Shown here piece after piece: positions 1 through 9,484 of a DNA stretch of 64,000 nucleotides. Both the position numbers and the translations under genes were made by a program. Under the pieces are notes generated by a model. That model ran no database searches. It had not been told where the DNA came from and saw only the letters and a program-made list of their open reading frames with translations. Each line of letters starts with the position of its first letter. Within the stretch, counting starts at the first letter, position 1. This DNA is from Lachnospiraceae bacterium (GTDB lineage Bacteria > Bacillota > Clostridia > Lachnospirales > Lachnospiraceae): contig JAETQH010000008.1 of assembly GCA_021770785.1 (NCBI GenBank), positions 54,012 to 118,011 on the forward strand. The letters are read 5' to 3'.

Positions 1-533
1 CCACCTCCCTATATAGTCAAGTATTTTTTCCTTATTTTTTAAGGAATTTGGGTTTCATATCTCAGATGAATGAGCCAAAGTAATGGACATTTCTCAGTAT
101 CTGGTACAAAAATAGTGGTATCAGGGTACACGAAGTAAAACGTCCTTTGTTTTCGTTTTACATGGCCTTGTGTATGCCCTTCCCTCTACGGCGACGTACC
201 TCCCGTGTCTACCAGGATCACCTCACATTTCTGGAGGGTCCTAACTTCCTTCGTTCCGCCTGTCCATAACCAGGGTGTCAGCTTAGCTCCTTCTCAGGGT
301 CATGCCCTATGGTGATAATTCCTGCCGACTACTGGCTCATTCTTTGTATTAATTCTTACTGACTTGTTTTGCATGTTTCCCTTGCCGGCACCTTTCGGTG
401 GACGTTTCCCCAGTTTGTTCCTCCATGCTTTCAGCTTTCCTGTTACAGCTGAATTCAACTCTCAGAACATCCTTCTAAAAATTCAATTCAACTGTAACAG
501 GGCATTTCTCTCTTTCCTTTATCCTTCAGCTTC
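1..533 (-). other. Non-coding tail downstream of IS110 transposase, with hairpins
   Basis: No convincing coding frame runs through this stretch, which lies 3' of the IS110-family transposase. Two inverted repeats are visible: arms 439-455 and 485-501 (about 16 of 17 positions pair, the mismatch being G-U compatible), and a shorter one around 136-162 with 8-base arms. IS110-family elements encode a structured bridge RNA in a non-coding end. The long tail here and the short gap on the 5' side make this the likelier place for it. The element's outer end is not recognisable and may lie beyond base 1. Confidence 0.4.
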
Positions 534-1820
534 TTATGCTCCCTGCAGCTGTGGTCGCCTGATGTCATTTACCAGCTTCTCAGCATCATAATCTACACCC
601 TTTGTCAGAATTGTGTAGAATACCCTCAGTATCTTACAGGCTACTGCAACCACTGACTGCATCTTCTTTAGTGGATTCACCTTACGTGTTCGGTAATACT
701 CATGTATTTCCCGGAACTCTGCATTCTTTCCTATCAGGGATATCGCAGCTTCGTACAGCACATATCTCAGCCGTTTCCTTCCCCGGTAGCTGATCCGGCT
801 TTCACCATTATGCTTACCGGAATCATTTGCAACGATTGCATATCCTGCCAGCTTCTGCAGCTGTTTTGGGTTGTCAAAACGTCCAATGTCTCCCACCTCT
901 GCAATAAAGCCACTGACTGTCACCAGCCCGATTCCCTTGATTTCCATAAGTTTATCTACATATGGGATCTCTTTCAGTTTATCTTCTATGCCCTGAAGCA
1001 GTTCCTCCAGCCTTGACGCGTATACATCCATGTCATTCAGCAGATTTCTAAGCTCTATCCGTGCAGCTTCTGGTGCCTCCTTACTGCCAACGCTATGCTC
1101 CGCGGCCGATACCAGAGTCTTTGCCCTCTTCATTCCAGCGCCTCTCAGCTTTGCGTCTCTCCAAATCCGGTTTATACCTTCTGCTCCCAGCTTACTGATG
1201 TCCTCCGGGAGCGGTGCCACCTTCAGCACCATCCGTCCGCTGACCGCCTTTAAATCCCCATAAACGTCTTTATATTCAGGAAAGTAGATGGAAAACCATC
1301 TGGCAATCCGATTCTTAATCCTTGTAAGCTCCTCCTGCGTTTGAAATCGCAGGTTCGACAGGCTTCTGATCTCTGCATAAATACCGGTCGGTATGTAAGG
1401 GTAGGAAAACCGCCCTTCATTGACCAACGCTGCGATTGTTTTGGGATCCTTTCGGTCATTTTTGTTGGGATTGTTGTCATCCAGTTCCTTCGACTTCTTG
1501 ACATGGTGCGGATTTACATGTACAGGCTTCATTCCGTTGTCCTGCAGGAACTTTCCCAGAGCAAACCAGTAGTGACCGGTTGGCTCCATGCCGGGGATTA
1601 CAGCGGTTTTACCATGCTTTTCTGCAATATCCTCTATCCATGCCTTGAATGTCAGGAAACCGGCTTCTGTGTTACTGAACTCCAATGGTTTCTTCGAATA
1701 TTCATAATTTCGCCAGTCAAATGCTCTGGCATAATGAGTCCCGCTACCGACATCGATACCAACAATCAGAGTTTTTTCAGTTATGGATGCAATTTTTGCG
1801 TTTTGTGTGTTACAATTCAT
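534..1820 (-). CDS. IS110-family transposase (DEDD recombinase)
   Basis: This is a DEDD-type transposase of about 428 residues that moves the element by an RNA-guided, serine-assisted mechanism in characterised relatives. The N-terminal RuvC-like domain shows the acidic residues in order: GIDVG near the start, GMEPTGHYW, and a later DRKDPK segment. The C-terminal transposase_20 domain contains the IKGIGLVTVSGFIAEVGDI helix-hairpin-helix-like segment, followed by GYAI and a SYRGRKRLR stretch. The ATG at 1820 is preferred over a TTG at 1841 because AGAGAGG lies about ten bases upstream of it. The protein appears full length. The gene sits beside an AT-rich radical SAM cassette and may have helped bring or rearrange it. 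Confidence 0.93.
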   Translation of the reverse strand: MNCNTQNAKIASITEKTLIVGIDVGSGTHYARAFDWRNYEYSKKPLEFSNTEAGFLTFKAWIEDIAEKHGKTAVIPGMEPTGHYWFALGKFLQDNGMKPVHVNPHHVKKSKELDDNNPNKNDRKDPKTIAALVNEGRFSYPYIPTGIYAEIRSLSNLRFQTQEELTRIKNRIARWFSIYFPEYKDVYGDLKAVSGRMVLKVAPLPEDISKLGAEGINRIWRDAKLRGAGMKRAKTLVSAAEHSVGSKEAPEAARIELRNLLNDMDVYASRLEELLQGIEDKLKEIPYVDKLMEIKGIGLVTVSGFIAEVGDIGRFDNPKQLQKLAGYAIVANDSGKHNGESRISYRGRKRLRYVLYEAAISLIGKNAEFREIHEYYRTRKVNPLKKMQSVVAVACKILRVFYTILTKGVDYDAEKLVNDIRRPQLQGA

Positions 1821-1992
1821 TTTAGATACCTCTCTGTTCAATAAGATTTTTTACTAACCGTGCAAAGTCAGTAATCTTATTTTTACACTGAGGTATTTTT
1901 TTCTCAACCTTCTTTCTTGGAATTCCCTATATTTGAATTATACAGGAAGCTCCTTATTTTTTTATTTTAATGAACTTTTAAAATCCAAAGTC

Positions 1993-3155
1993 TCATTCAT
2001 GTAAATATATTTTCAATAATTCTGGAATTACAATATCAAAATAATTTTTTTGACAGTTAGAACCAAATCTACAATCTCCATAACAGATAGGTAAATATTT
2101 ACATTCTCTACAGTTGTCTTTTACATTATAACTTTTTTTCTTGAAATTGTCTATACATTTTCCTAAGATTTCCTTAAAATTTCCATTACAATAATAAACA
2201 TTATTATTTGCATCTATTACATAATGATGCTTATTTTTTCCGGCACATATTGAACCATGATTTCCGCCTATCTTACTATATTGATACACTCCTTTTTCAT
2301 ATAGAATTTTTGAATACTTTATAATAATCTGACTTTTTTCCAAAGGACTATATGTATCTGGCTCACGTATACTTATTGAATACTTTGCTTGAATATTATT
2401 AGATTTTAGTGTATCAAGCATATCTCCTATTCCATAAACATCTGAGTCTACTACAATATTTATTAGCAAATCTATTTCATTCGATATTTTTGATAAATTG
2501 GTTACAATTTGTTTATATCCATTGCTTCCATTTTTCATTTCTCTGCGCTTATTATGACACTCTTCATTACCATCTAATGTTACTTTTATTCTTCTTAATC
2601 CTATTTTTTTCCAAACAATAACATCTTTTTCTTTTAATAAAAACCCGTTAGTAACAATATCAAAAACAAATTTATTTCCATATGTCTGATATAAAATATT
2701 TGACAAATCAAATATCGCTTTTTTATTTAGCAAAGGCTCTCCGCCATAATATATTACACTGATTTTTTTGTAACTATATAACGAACATCTTTCCTGTATA
2801 AAATTAATTATATATGTATAATCGTTTAAATCATTGCTTTTAAAAACATTCCCATCTTCATAACAATATACGCAACGACAATTACATTTATTTGTTACTA
2901 AACCATTACAACAAGTTCTTCACTAAAATTTGTTGTTTTTAAAAATTCGTTTACTACTCTTTGACTTTCGTCAATTGTGTTCTTATCTTCAAAAATAATT
3001 CCATATTCTAACATCTTATCTTTTAATTGCTTACTCACGTTTCCCTTTAAAACTTTTTGATGCACACAAACATATTTTTTCGAAAATAAATTATATATGG
3101 TTACATAAGAGTCTTTAGGATAATTTTCTAAATAAACGTTATATCTTGAGTACAT
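1993..3155 (-). pseudogene. Radical SAM/SPASM peptide maturase, split by a one-base frameshift
   Basis: Two adjacent frames make one typical peptide-modifying radical SAM enzyme. The first (3155 to 2898, 85 codons, good AAAGGAG site) is the usual N-terminal region ending EELVVMV. It hits TAG at 2900-2898. The next frame continues directly with LVTNKCNCRCVYCYE, which carries the CxxxCxxC cluster-binding motif, then YYGGEP, and ends in a SPASM-like region (CAGKN, YYCNG, CRECKYLPICYGDC). The second frame has no ATG/GTG/TTG start before the CxxxCxxC motif. One extra T in the run at 2900-2902 would restore a protein of about 387 residues. It is probably inactive, unless ribosomes shift frame here or the base is a sequencing error. 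It is the last gene of the cassette. Confidence 0.85.
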
Positions 3156-3169
3156 ATCAATATCTCCTT

Positions 3170-4264
3170 TTAATAATTTGCATCTAATCTATGTAAACAA
3201 TATGGACTTTTTCCATACAAATTTTTATTTTTTCCATATACTAATGCTCTGCACCAAACCATACACTGATATTCACAACCACTACATTCTTTTATCACTC
3301 TAAATTTTTGCATAGGTGATGATTTCCATAATTCTTCCCAAGACTGTAAAAATACATTGCCACAATAAAATTCCTTATTAGCTTTAAATAACGGACATGG
3401 ATAAACATCTCCATTGTTATCAATGTAAATTTGAGTAGTTCCTGCTTCGCATATCAAAAATCTCTTTGGAAATCCAGTATTTATATATCTAATTTTGTCA
3501 AATTGATAAAATATATTTATCTTATCTCTATATTGTTCACGCAAATCATATAAATCGCCAAACATCTTTTTTATATTCATCTCATATTCATTCATATCCT
3601 CATCTTTTAAGCCACCAACAAAAATTTCTACTCCGAAACGTACACTCGGAATTTCATAAGCAACTAATTTTTTAATAAGATTTTCAACTCTCGAAATATC
3701 TATTACTTTCATCATTACAGTTATCATAACATTATACGATTTTTTCACTAACATCCTTGCATTTTTTATCACATCATCAATATAAGAGAGATTTTCCCAC
3801 ACATTATTTAAACTAATCTGAAATGTTAAATTTTCTTTTGGTATATCTTTTAATTCCAATTGATTTAGAAGTTTGCCATTGGTTAAAACAGTTTGATTTA
3901 TGCCACATTTATTTGCTTTATTCAAAGCTTGTATAAATATATCCCGTAATAAAGGCTCTCCTCCTGTCCATGTTATATTCATAATTCCTTTTTCATTGCA
4001 TAACTCAATCAATTGAAATAATTGCTCATCAGACATATCTTTTGTTTTACTATTATCATGTGCATAACAATATGAACAATTTAAATTACACATACTTGTT
4101 AATCGAATGTGAGCTAACATTGGTTTTTCCATGCACACAACGTTATCATTCATTTTTCCAACAGGAACAGCAGTAAATATAACTTTTCCATTTTCTAAAC
4201 GTTTTAATCGAATTTTTTCTTTTAAATTATCATCATAAATTTCTCTTAAAATTTTTTCTTTCAT
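3170..4264 (-). CDS. Radical SAM/SPASM protein, likely peptide maturase
   Basis: This is an iron-sulphur enzyme of about 364 residues, probably installing a crosslink or other change on a ribosomal peptide. The radical SAM motif CNLNCSYCY has cysteines at about 59, 63 and 66, followed by the WTGGEPLLR glycine motif. The C-terminal SPASM domain shows CEAG, VYPCPLF, FYCGN and a CSGCEYQCMVWC cluster, consistent with auxiliary Fe-S clusters. The start at 4264 (MKEKIL) is chosen because AGAGG lies seven bases upstream; the frame extends to 4291. It sits 7 bases after the ABC transporter start-side gene's stop end and 14 bases before the frameshifted maturase, so the three look like one operon. Substrate unknown. 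Confidence 0.88.
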   Translation of the reverse strand: MKEKILREIYDDNLKEKIRLKRLENGKVIFTAVPVGKMNDNVVCMEKPMLAHIRLTSMCNLNCSYCYAHDNSKTKDMSDEQLFQLIELCNEKGIMNITWTGGEPLLRDIFIQALNKANKCGINQTVLTNGKLLNQLELKDIPKENLTFQISLNNVWENLSYIDDVIKNARMLVKKSYNVMITVMMKVIDISRVENLIKKLVAYEIPSVRFGVEIFVGGLKDEDMNEYEMNIKKMFGDLYDLREQYRDKINIFYQFDKIRYINTGFPKRFLICEAGTTQIYIDNNGDVYPCPLFKANKEFYCGNVFLQSWEELWKSSPMQKFRVIKECSGCEYQCMVWCRALVYGKNKNLYGKSPYCLHRLDANY

Positions 4265-4298
4265 AATCAAACCTCTACTAACATCTAGCATTATATTA

Positions 4299-5936
4299 TT
4301 AATCGTTCTTTTTTCTTTTTAGCACTCCTTGCTTAACTTCATAGACTTTATCAAAATCATTCATATATGCACCAAACGTATCATGTGTCACAATTATAAC
4401 CATACACTTTAAATCTAAAAGCAATTTCATAATTGCTTCTGTAGTTTCAGAATCTAAACTGGAAGTAATTTCATCAACTATAAGCAAATCATATCTTCTT
4501 ATTATTAGGCGTGCCAAAGCAATTCTTTGAAGTTGACCTCCTGATAAATTTTTAATGTTTTCACTAATAATTGTATCAATTCCATTTTCCAATGCAGCTA
4601 CAACCTCGCACAAACCAACTTGTTCCAATACGCTATTTATCATCGTGTCTGAGTATTGTTCATATAAGCATATATTATTTCTAATCGTATCATTAAATAT
4701 ATATGGTGTCTGTGATACATAGCCAATAGAATATTTACTTTCAGAATACTGCATTATTCTATTTTCATTATCATAAAACAATATTTCACCTGAATATCCT
4801 TTTAAATTTCCGCACAAAATCTTCGCAAGAGTTGACTTTCCAGAACCACTCTCTCCAATTAGTGCTATTTTTTCATCTTTTTCACATCTGAAACTAATAT
4901 CATTCAAAACATTTTCTTTAGAATTATCATATGTAAACTGCACATTTTTAATATCGACTTTTGCAAGGTGACGCTTTTTTAAATTTTCAAATTCTTCCTT
5001 TTCATCTAAGTTCATTAATATTTCTATTTTTTCTCTTATTTTTACAGACGCCTTCAATCTTGCACAATTTTGTGCTATGACTTGACACGGTGCAGTAACG
5101 AAATTCGATAAGTTTGTTGCAGCCACCATATATCCTAAAGATATTTTTCCTTTTAGCACCAAAAGCATACCAAACATAAGTACTAAAAAAAATAAACTAT
5201 TACTTAATAATGAAGATAATGTAATTGAATAATTAACCGTTTTTTGAAATTTGTATTCACTATTTGCTAATTTTTGAGCATGTTCCTTATTTCTTTCTCC
5301 AAATAAATATTGCACCCGAAAGTTAGAAATAACTTCATAGCCATTTAAAATCTCTGTAGTATTTCTCACATATTCTTCAGATTTTTGCGAAAAGTTTATC
5401 CGACTTTGTTTTAAACGTTTTTCTAAAATTTTAGGAAGAATCAATGGTGCAATTGCTGCGATACATACAAATAGTAACATTGTTGGATCAATATAAATAT
5501 ACATACATAACGCAAAAAATAACATCATTCCATATGTAATTATTTGATATAAAGAAGAAAAATAATCATCACTTAATATTTTCATATCGTTTGTCAAAAG
5601 AGAGAGATCTGCTGTGCTACTAGAAGCGCTATATTTTTTCATACTTCTCTTTAAAATAGCCTCCATTGAGCAATCTCTTAAATACTTAATGGATTCACTT
5701 TGTAATTTTGAATAAATATTTCTTGAAATCGTTTCCGTCACAAATGATATTGAAATAAGTATTAGCCCTAAAATTAAGTACTTAATTACCTCCTTCTCTC
5801 CGCTAGCATCAATAATCCATTGTAATATAAAAGATTTTAAAGGTGCTACAAATCCTAATATTAAAGTAATCATTAAAAAACCTATAAAAGCTATTTTTCT
5901 TTTTTTAAAATAAGAACTTACTGTTATTTTTTTCAT
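4299..5936 (-). CDS. ABC exporter, fused membrane and ATPase domains
   Basis: This is a half-size ABC exporter of 545 residues that would act as a dimer in the cytoplasmic membrane. The first 300 residues or so form the membrane domain, with hydrophobic segments near residues 14-36, 50-66 and 130-170. The ATPase domain has Walker A GESGSGKSTLAK, a YVSQTPYIFN Q-loop region, signature LSGGQLQRIALARL and Walker B DLLIVDEITSSLD with its catalytic Glu, then a THD switch region. No N-terminal C39 peptidase is present, so any leader removal needs another protease. It is first in the radical SAM operon and probably exports the modified peptide or gives immunity to it. Confidence 0.9.
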   Translation of the reverse strand: MKKITVSSYFKKRKIAFIGFLMITLILGFVAPLKSFILQWIIDASGEKEVIKYLILGLILISISFVTETISRNIYSKLQSESIKYLRDCSMEAILKRSMKKYSASSSTADLSLLTNDMKILSDDYFSSLYQIITYGMMLFFALCMYIYIDPTMLLFVCIAAIAPLILPKILEKRLKQSRINFSQKSEEYVRNTTEILNGYEVISNFRVQYLFGERNKEHAQKLANSEYKFQKTVNYSITLSSLLSNSLFFLVLMFGMLLVLKGKISLGYMVAATNLSNFVTAPCQVIAQNCARLKASVKIREKIEILMNLDEKEEFENLKKRHLAKVDIKNVQFTYDNSKENVLNDISFRCEKDEKIALIGESGSGKSTLAKILCGNLKGYSGEILFYDNENRIMQYSESKYSIGYVSQTPYIFNDTIRNNICLYEQYSDTMINSVLEQVGLCEVVAALENGIDTIISENIKNLSGGQLQRIALARLIIRRYDLLIVDEITSSLDSETTEAIMKLLLDLKCMVIIVTHDTFGAYMNDFDKVYEVKQGVLKRKKND

Positions 5937-5990
5937 TATGCTATCACCTCGTTATACTTTTATATTTCGCAACCATCTATGAAACTACGT

Positions 5991-6191
5991 TTATTCAACA
6001 TATAAAAAGTTACAATCTGTCCTAGTGTCTTGTCTCAGTTTTTTGAAACCCTCCATATTGAGGCTGGTAAAATGCACATAGTGTATTCTCTCCTTCATCT
6101 GCTCTACGGTGATATTTTCCTTAGACTCAATCCGTTTTGTCCCCAAAAGACAAATCAAGGGCTGCCGCGCAACCCCTTGTATCTGCGTCAC
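5991..6191 (-). CDS. Possible 66-residue open frame, uncertain
   Basis: A 66-codon frame lies between ybaB and the ABC exporter on the same strand. It starts MTQIQGVARQP and ends RTDCNFLYVE. No good ribosome binding site was seen, and its first part overlaps an inverted repeat that may end the dnaX-ybaB transcript. The C-terminal part has the look of a mobile-element fragment, but I do not recognise it. It could also be non-coding. It is not a convincing RiPP precursor. Confidence 0.25.
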   Translation of the reverse strand: MTQIQGVARQPLICLLGTKRIESKENITVEQMKERIHYVHFTSLNMEGFKKLRQDTRTDCNFLYVE

Positions 6192-6198
6192 AGCCCTT
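6157..6198 (-). terminator. Possible terminator of dnaX-ybaB transcript
   Basis: The 8-base arms AAGGGCTG (6157-6164) and CAGCCCTT (6191-6198) are complementary. Reading on the minus strand, the stem is followed by a moderately T-rich stretch (GATTTGTCTTTT). The loop is long, so this is tentative. Confidence 0.35.
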
Positions 6199-6217
6199 CT
6201 CTTCTCATCCGGATTTT

Positions 6218-6565
6218 TTAGAACATTCCGCCTAAGCCGCCCATTCCTCCGGTAATTTTCGCCATAGAGTTAGAGGAAACCTCTTCTAACTGGCGGAGCG
6301 CCTCGTTGGTGGCCGCCATGATTAAATCCTCTAACATCTCAATATCATCCGGGTCAACCACTTCCTCGGATAATTTCACCTTTGTGATTTCCTTTTTGCC
6401 GGAAATGGTTACTTCCACTGCACCGCCCCCTGCGGTAGCCGTAATCTCTTTTTCCTCTAATTCTTTCTGTGCCTCTTCCATCTGACGCTGCATTTTCTGC
6501 GCCTGCTTCATCAGATTATTCATATTTCCCGGCATACCGCCCGGAAAACCGCCTCTCTTTGCCAT
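6218..6565 (-). CDS. YbaB/EbfC family nucleoid-associated protein
   Basis: This is a small DNA-binding protein of 115 residues in the YbaB/EbfC family, which forms dimers that bind DNA and the nucleoid. It begins [15 protein letters not shown], then has the family's long amphipathic helix ([22 protein letters not shown]), the [16 protein letters not shown] strand region and a glycine/methionine-rich tail. The start at 6565 is supported by AGGAGG about six bases upstream; the open frame runs further to 6643 but without a better start. It follows dnaX closely, the standard pairing. recR normally comes next in Firmicutes, but here an AT-rich cassette follows. Confidence 0.95.
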   Translation of the reverse strand: MAKRGGFPGGMPGNMNNLMKQAQKMQRQMEEAQKELEEKEITATAGGGAVEVTISGKKEITKVKLSEEVVDPDDIEMLEDLIMAATNEALRQLEEVSSNSMAKITGGMGGLGGMF

Positions 6566-6676
6566 TTCAATCCTCCTTGTTTTGCGAAGCAAAATTCCTC
6601 TCTGCTGCCTTTGCAGAGTTTGCGCCCCTGCAGGAGCAAACATCTTTCATCAAGCGAAAGCTGTCGGATTTTCCTC

Positions 6677-8263
6677 CTAGAATTCTTCTTCCTCAATCTC
6701 AAAATTGATAAGCTGACGCAAATCCGGGTAGATTTCTCCGCTCGGATGCCCAGTATCATTTAATTTTACCAGAAGTTCCACTTCTTTGCCAAGTCTTTCT
6801 GCAATAATTGCCTTAAACTCATCCTGACAGTTAGAACGGTTCTCACTGATATAGCTGTAAGCATTCTCATCGTCATACACCAGAAGCAGGCTCTCCCCCG
6901 GTCCTAAAGAAGGTAAACCTTTCTTTAAATAATTTTTGGTAAGTCCTGTCATCTGAGAGAGGATCCCGTTCCAGTTGTTCACAATCTGTGTGATATCCTC
7001 CGGTATCGCCTTGGGAAGCTCCGCTTTCGGCATTTCCCCGTCAGGCTGCCCCGGCTGTCCGCTGTTTACTCCTCCCTGCCTGGCCGAACCTCCCGGCGCC
7101 ATCACCACACCTTTTTCTAATTTTTTTTCCAGGCTGTCCACCCGGTCAAGGAGGGAGGTATAATCTTTCTCCATCTCCGGTTTACAGAGCTTTATCACTG
7201 CTATCTCAATTAAAATACGTTTCTGTCCGGCATATTTTATCTGGCTGCCCAATTCAGAAAAGATACGGATATAGCGCATCAATATCTCCGTATCTACCAT
7301 TCCGGCTTCTTCCTTTAGCAGGGCAAGATTTTCTGTGGAAATATCCAGCACATCCTCCATATCATCAGAACTTTGCACTAACATCAAATTCCGCAGATAC
7401 CATGTGAAATCTGTCACAAACTGCCCTAGCTCCCTGCCCTCTACCACCATCTCGTCAATGATGCCGATGGCTCCCGTAACATTTTTGTCTAATATCTGGC
7501 GGAGCAGGCGGCTGAAAATCTCAGTGTCCACCGCCCCTAGCGTCTCAAGCACCTTGTCATAGGTAAGCTCCTGCCCTAAATAAAAAGCAATACACTGGTC
7601 TAACAAACTTAAAGCGTCACGCATGGAACCGTCCGCCGCCTTTGCCACATAGCGGATTGCCTTTTCCTCCACCGTGACCTGCTCTTTTTCCATCAGTTCC
7701 ATCAGCCTTGCGGAAATGGTGTCGATAGAAATCCTGCGGAAATCATACCGCTGGCATCTCGATAAAATGGTAATGGGTATCTTGTGCGCCTCTGTCGTTG
7801 CTAAAATAAACATCACATAGGAGGGTGGCTCTTCTAGGGTTTTGAGCAACGCATTAAAGGCTCCTATGGATAACATATGAACCTCATCAATAATATAGAC
7901 TTTATATTTTCCCTCTGTGGGGCGATATTCCACTTCCTCCCGAATCTGGCGGATATTATCCACACCGTTGTTGGAAGCGGCATCGATTTCAATCACATTC
8001 ATGGAACTGCCCGCCGCAATGGCTTTGCAGGAAGGGCACTCACCGCAGGGACTTCCGTCCACCGGGTGCTCGCAGTTGACCGCCTTGGCAAAAATCTTCG
8101 CAATGGTAGTCTTCCCCGTCCCCCTTGTCCCACAAAACAGATAGGCGTGACCGATACGGTCCGCCTTAATCTGATTTTTTAAAGTTGTAACAATATGGTC
8201 CTGCCCCTTGACATCTTCAAACTCACTGGGGCGGAATTTACGGTATAGCGCCGTATATGACAT
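6677..8263 (-). CDS. dnaX: DNA polymerase III subunit gamma/tau
   Basis: This is the clamp-loader ATPase of the replicative DNA polymerase, 528 residues. It starts MSYTALYRKFRP, the family hallmark. It has Walker A GTRGTGKTTIAK, the four-cysteine zinc module (C-EHPVDGSP-C-GE-C-PS-C), the Walker B region IIDEVHML, and sensor 1/SRC motif ILSRCQRYDF. After about residue 370 a glycine/proline-rich linker (GGSARQGGVNSGQPGQ) leads to a shorter, variable C-terminal tau-like part. The order dnaX-ybaB is conserved, while tadA and SRP RNA, normally just upstream, lie more than 30 kb away. Confidence 0.97.
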   Translation of the reverse strand: MSYTALYRKFRPSEFEDVKGQDHIVTTLKNQIKADRIGHAYLFCGTRGTGKTTIAKIFAKAVNCEHPVDGSPCGECPSCKAIAAGSSMNVIEIDAASNNGVDNIRQIREEVEYRPTEGKYKVYIIDEVHMLSIGAFNALLKTLEEPPSYVMFILATTEAHKIPITILSRCQRYDFRRISIDTISARLMELMEKEQVTVEEKAIRYVAKAADGSMRDALSLLDQCIAFYLGQELTYDKVLETLGAVDTEIFSRLLRQILDKNVTGAIGIIDEMVVEGRELGQFVTDFTWYLRNLMLVQSSDDMEDVLDISTENLALLKEEAGMVDTEILMRYIRIFSELGSQIKYAGQKRILIEIAVIKLCKPEMEKDYTSLLDRVDSLEKKLEKGVVMAPGGSARQGGVNSGQPGQPDGEMPKAELPKAIPEDITQIVNNWNGILSQMTGLTKNYLKKGLPSLGPGESLLLVYDDENAYSYISENRSNCQDEFKAIIAERLGKEVELLVKLNDTGHPSGEIYPDLRQLINFEIEEEEF

Positions 8264-8282
8264 TTTAATTTCCTCTTCTACA

Positions 8283-9356
8283 CTAGTCTCCGAAGCTAAT
8301 TCCGGTGCGTTTTGCTTCCTTAATCATCTGGCTGTCCGGGTCAACGATTTTTAATTTTCCTGCCACCTCGCCTAACGGCACACGCTTTGTCTTGCCGTTT
8401 ACCATGGCAATCATGTTGCCGTAATCTTCGTCCATAATGGCTTTTGCCGCCGCGGAGCCAAGTCTGGTGCAGAGCACTCTGTCGTAAGGACAGGGGCTTC
8501 CGCCACGCTGGGTATGTCCCGGCACGGTAACACGGACTTCCACGCCTATCTCCTTAAATATCTTGTCCGCAATCTCGTAGGAAACAGACGGATATTTTCT
8601 CTTTGCCACCTTCTCTTTGTATTCTTTCTTGGAAAGCGCAGCATCTTCTTTGGAGATTGCCCCCTCTGCCACCGCTAAGATGGTGAAGCCTTTTCCTGCC
8701 TTGGTACGTTTGTTGATGGCTTCAATTACCTTGTCAATATCATAAGGGATTTCCGGAAGCAGGATAATATCGGCACCGCCTGCCACTCCGGCATACAAGG
8801 TCAGCCAGCCCACCTTATGCCCCATGACCTCCACGATAAATACGCGGTTGTGGGATGCGGCTGTGGTGTGAATACAGTCAATACAGTCCGTGGCAATGTT
8901 GATGGCGCTCTGAAAGCCGAAGGTGACATCTGTGCCGTAAATATCATTGTCGATGGTCTTGGGAAGATGAATGATATTTAAGCCCTCTTCCCTCAAAAGA
9001 TTGGCTGTCTTCTGGGTTCCGTTTCCACCTAAAATCACAAGGCAGTCTAAGTTTAATTTATAATAGGTAGATTTCATCGCCTCCACTTTGTCAAGTCCGT
9101 TTGCGTCCGGCACACGCATCTGTTTAAACGGCTGTCTAGAAGAGCCTAAGATGGTTCCCCCCTTTGTGAGAATGCCTGAAAAATCGGCAGATGTCAGGAG
9201 ACGGTAATCTCCGTAAATCAATCCCTTGTATCCGTTTAAGAAACCGTAAACTTCCAGTCCGTCTACGTTTCCACTAAGTCCCTTTACCACTCCCCGCATT
9301 GCCGCATTTAATGCCTGGCAGTCGCCGCCGCTGGTTAATAATCCGATTTTCTTCAT
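8283..9356 (-). CDS. 6-phosphofructokinase (ATP- or PPi-dependent)
   Basis: This enzyme phosphorylates fructose 6-phosphate in glycolysis, about 357 residues. It starts MKKIGLLTSGGDCQALNAAMRG, the nucleotide-binding loop, followed by the donor-site segment GGNGTQKTA and the catalytic PKTIDNDIYGTD, then GHTQRGGSPCPYDR. The donor-site residue following GGN is Gly, as in ATP enzymes, but the Lys in PKTIDND is typical of PPi or mixed enzymes, so the phosphoryl donor is not settled. The second ATG (9356) is favoured because AGGAGG lies 8-9 bases upstream; the first (9362) would be too close. It lies 19 bases upstream of dnaX. Confidence 0.94.
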   Translation of the reverse strand: MKKIGLLTSGGDCQALNAAMRGVVKGLSGNVDGLEVYGFLNGYKGLIYGDYRLLTSADFSGILTKGGTILGSSRQPFKQMRVPDANGLDKVEAMKSTYYKLNLDCLVILGGNGTQKTANLLREEGLNIIHLPKTIDNDIYGTDVTFGFQSAINIATDCIDCIHTTAASHNRVFIVEVMGHKVGWLTLYAGVAGGADIILLPEIPYDIDKVIEAINKRTKAGKGFTILAVAEGAISKEDAALSKKEYKEKVAKRKYPSVSYEIADKIFKEIGVEVRVTVPGHTQRGGSPCPYDRVLCTRLGSAAAKAIMDEDYGNMIAMVNGKTKRVPLGEVAGKLKIVDPDSQMIKEAKRTGISFGD

Positions 9357-9484
9357 CTGCATTTCCTCCTAACAAACATTTTCATTGCCAATATCTGACC
9401 GGCTTGTAATACCTATTTAAAATATTACCCTTTTCCATGATATTTTGCAATATTTGAAGAAAGAAAGATTTGTAGATTTTTCTT

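Noticed and set aside
5991..6191. Reading the 66-codon frame as a RiPP precursor
   Set aside because: No leader-core layout, no ribosome site and overlap with a terminator-like stem.
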